Shown piece by piece: positions 7,085 through 7,823 of a DNA stretch of 7,823 nt; the first letter of the stretch is position 1; each line of letters starts with the position of its first letter. Below the pieces are notes generated by a model. The model was given only the letters and a program-made list of their open reading frames with translations, made no database searches and was not told where the DNA came from. The stretch lies in the NCBI GenBank assembly GCA_007128075.1, contig SKYD01000002.1, positions 1 through 7,823 on the forward strand, in the 5' to 3' direction. The position numbers and the translations under genes were made by a program. The DNA is from Thiorhodovibrio sp. (lineage in GTDB: Bacteria; Pseudomonadota; Gammaproteobacteria; Chromatiales; Chromatiaceae).

Positions 7085-7823
7085 CTAGGGCTACCGCCAT
7101 GACTGTCACATTGTCTTGGTGGTGGTGTTTTTTCTGCAAAACGGCTTCTATTAAACGCTGACACAAACATCCTTTGTAGCCAGAATTCACCCATTGATTA
7201 ATGATGACCTCCATTTCAGTCTCGTCAAGCACTTGAATGCCATCACTGGCAGCAATAATAATATCGCCAATATGCAAAGGCAAAGCAGCAGTAGGCTGGT
7301 CAATTTCCTCTATTTGACCTCCCATAACCGCCGAATAAAGATCATCACGCCGAGGATGCTTGGCAGCTTCATCTTGGGTTAGCTCACCCGTGGCAACCTG
7401 CTCCTTAAAAATTGGAGTCATGGAGTGATCTTCATTAATTTGTTTTATTTTAGCCTTTCTAAAAAGGTATAAAGGCGAATCCCCAACGCTGATCCAGTTC
7501 ACTCTATCTCGACTTACAACCCCAGCCAGATAAGTTGCCCCCATACCTAGCGTACCTGTACCATCCTGGATTAATGCCTGTATCTGGTTATTACCCTCTT
7601 GTAAAGAAACAGCAAGGCTTTCCACCACATTGCCAGAAAAGCCACGCGTATTGAAAGTTTGGGCATAAGTATTGACCAAAGTCTGGCTGGCAAGATCACC
7701 GGCAGCATGGCCGCCCATACCATCAGATAAAACAAACCCCAAGCTTTGCTGATCAGCAGACTCAAGCCATAAACAAGAATCTTCTTGATAAGCTCTATCG
7801 CCTTGATGGCTAGAAGATGAATA
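7068..7823 (-). CDS. PP2C-family serine/threonine protein phosphatase (N-terminus outside window)
   Basis: This is a metal-dependent phosphatase of the PPM/PP2C type (PppA/Stp1-like), which removes phosphate from Ser/Thr, usually opposing a Hanks-type kinase. The frame is open to the right edge and gives 251 residues, so probably only a short N-terminal piece is missing. Visible motifs, numbered from the edge, are HQGDRAYQED at 5-14 (D14), SDGMGGHAAGD at 32-42 (D33), a GMGAT block near 92-96, VGDSPLY at 112-118 (D114), ASDG at 191-194 (D193) and QDNVTV at 235-240 (D236). These cover the usual metal-binding aspartates. No membrane segment is seen in this part. A TTG at 7740-7742 could be taken as a start but would delete the first metal-binding motif. 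The gene is clearly AT-richer than its neighbours. A partner kinase, FHA or VWA-domain gene, if any, would be beyond the right edge. Confidence 0.93.
   Translation of the reverse strand, partial: YSSSSHQGDRAYQEDSCLWLESADQQSLGFVLSDGMGGHAAGDLASQTLVNTYAQTFNTRGFSGNVVESLAVSLQEGNNQIQALIQDGTGTLGMGATYLAGVVSRDRVNWISVGDSPLYLFRKAKIKQINEDHSMTPIFKEQVATGELTQDEAAKHPRRDDLYSAVMGGQIEEIDQPTAALPLHIGDIIIAASDGIQVLDETEMEVIINQWVNSGYKGCLCQRLIEAVLQKKHHHQDNVTVMAVALVDVGN

Noticed and set aside
6422..7102. 226-codon + strand open frame opposite the nuclease-fold gene
   Set aside because: It lies antisense to a gene with clear AAA and PD-(D/E)XK motifs. It runs on through the AT-rich spacer into the end of the phosphatase gene. 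Its composition is that of reversed GC-rich codons and it has no recognisable domain.
7740..7742. TTG as the start of the phosphatase
   Set aside because: The frame upstream to the window edge encodes the conserved RAYQED metal-binding motif, so the real start is outside the window.

Overview
The window is a compact, almost fully coding stretch of a gammaproteobacterial chromosome. The group is inferred from protein types: the dCTP deaminase is very close to the Pseudomonas-type enzyme as I remember it, and ParE, PdxH and Lgt all look gammaproteobacterial. I cannot name the genus. No tRNA, rRNA, CRISPR array or insertion sequence is visible, and no stretch above 300 bases lacks a gene.

Layout. 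The left third reads on the + strand: the 3' end of pdxH (vitamin B6 salvage), mobA (molybdenum cofactor guanylylation, overlapping pdxH by 28 nt), a lipoprotein lytic transglycosylase of MltD type, and dcd (dCTP deaminase). The rest reads on the - strand, from right to left: a PP2C protein phosphatase cut by the window edge, a predicted AAA-ATPase-like/PD-(D/E)XK nuclease-fold protein, parE (topoisomerase IV subunit B) and lgt (prolipoprotein diacylglyceryl transferase). The two gene trains converge, and dcd and lgt overlap tail to tail by 20 nt with no obvious terminator between them.

How the genes relate. Most are unrelated housekeeping functions packed with short spacers: cofactors, cell wall, nucleotide supply, chromosome decatenation and lipoprotein maturation. 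One biochemical link is that Lgt would lipidate the cysteine in the lipobox of the transglycosylase encoded nearby. The accessory part is about 5.4-7.8 kb, upstream of parE. There, base composition shifts from an AT-richer phosphatase to a GC-richer nuclease-fold gene, suggesting that these two genes have different histories from each other and perhaps from the core. A plausible sigma70 promoter for the nuclease-fold gene straddles the end of the phosphatase gene.

I see no clear new multi-gene system. The best candidates for a second look are the AAA/PD-(D/E)XK gene inserted directly in front of parE, and the truncated phosphatase, whose partners would lie beyond the right edge.
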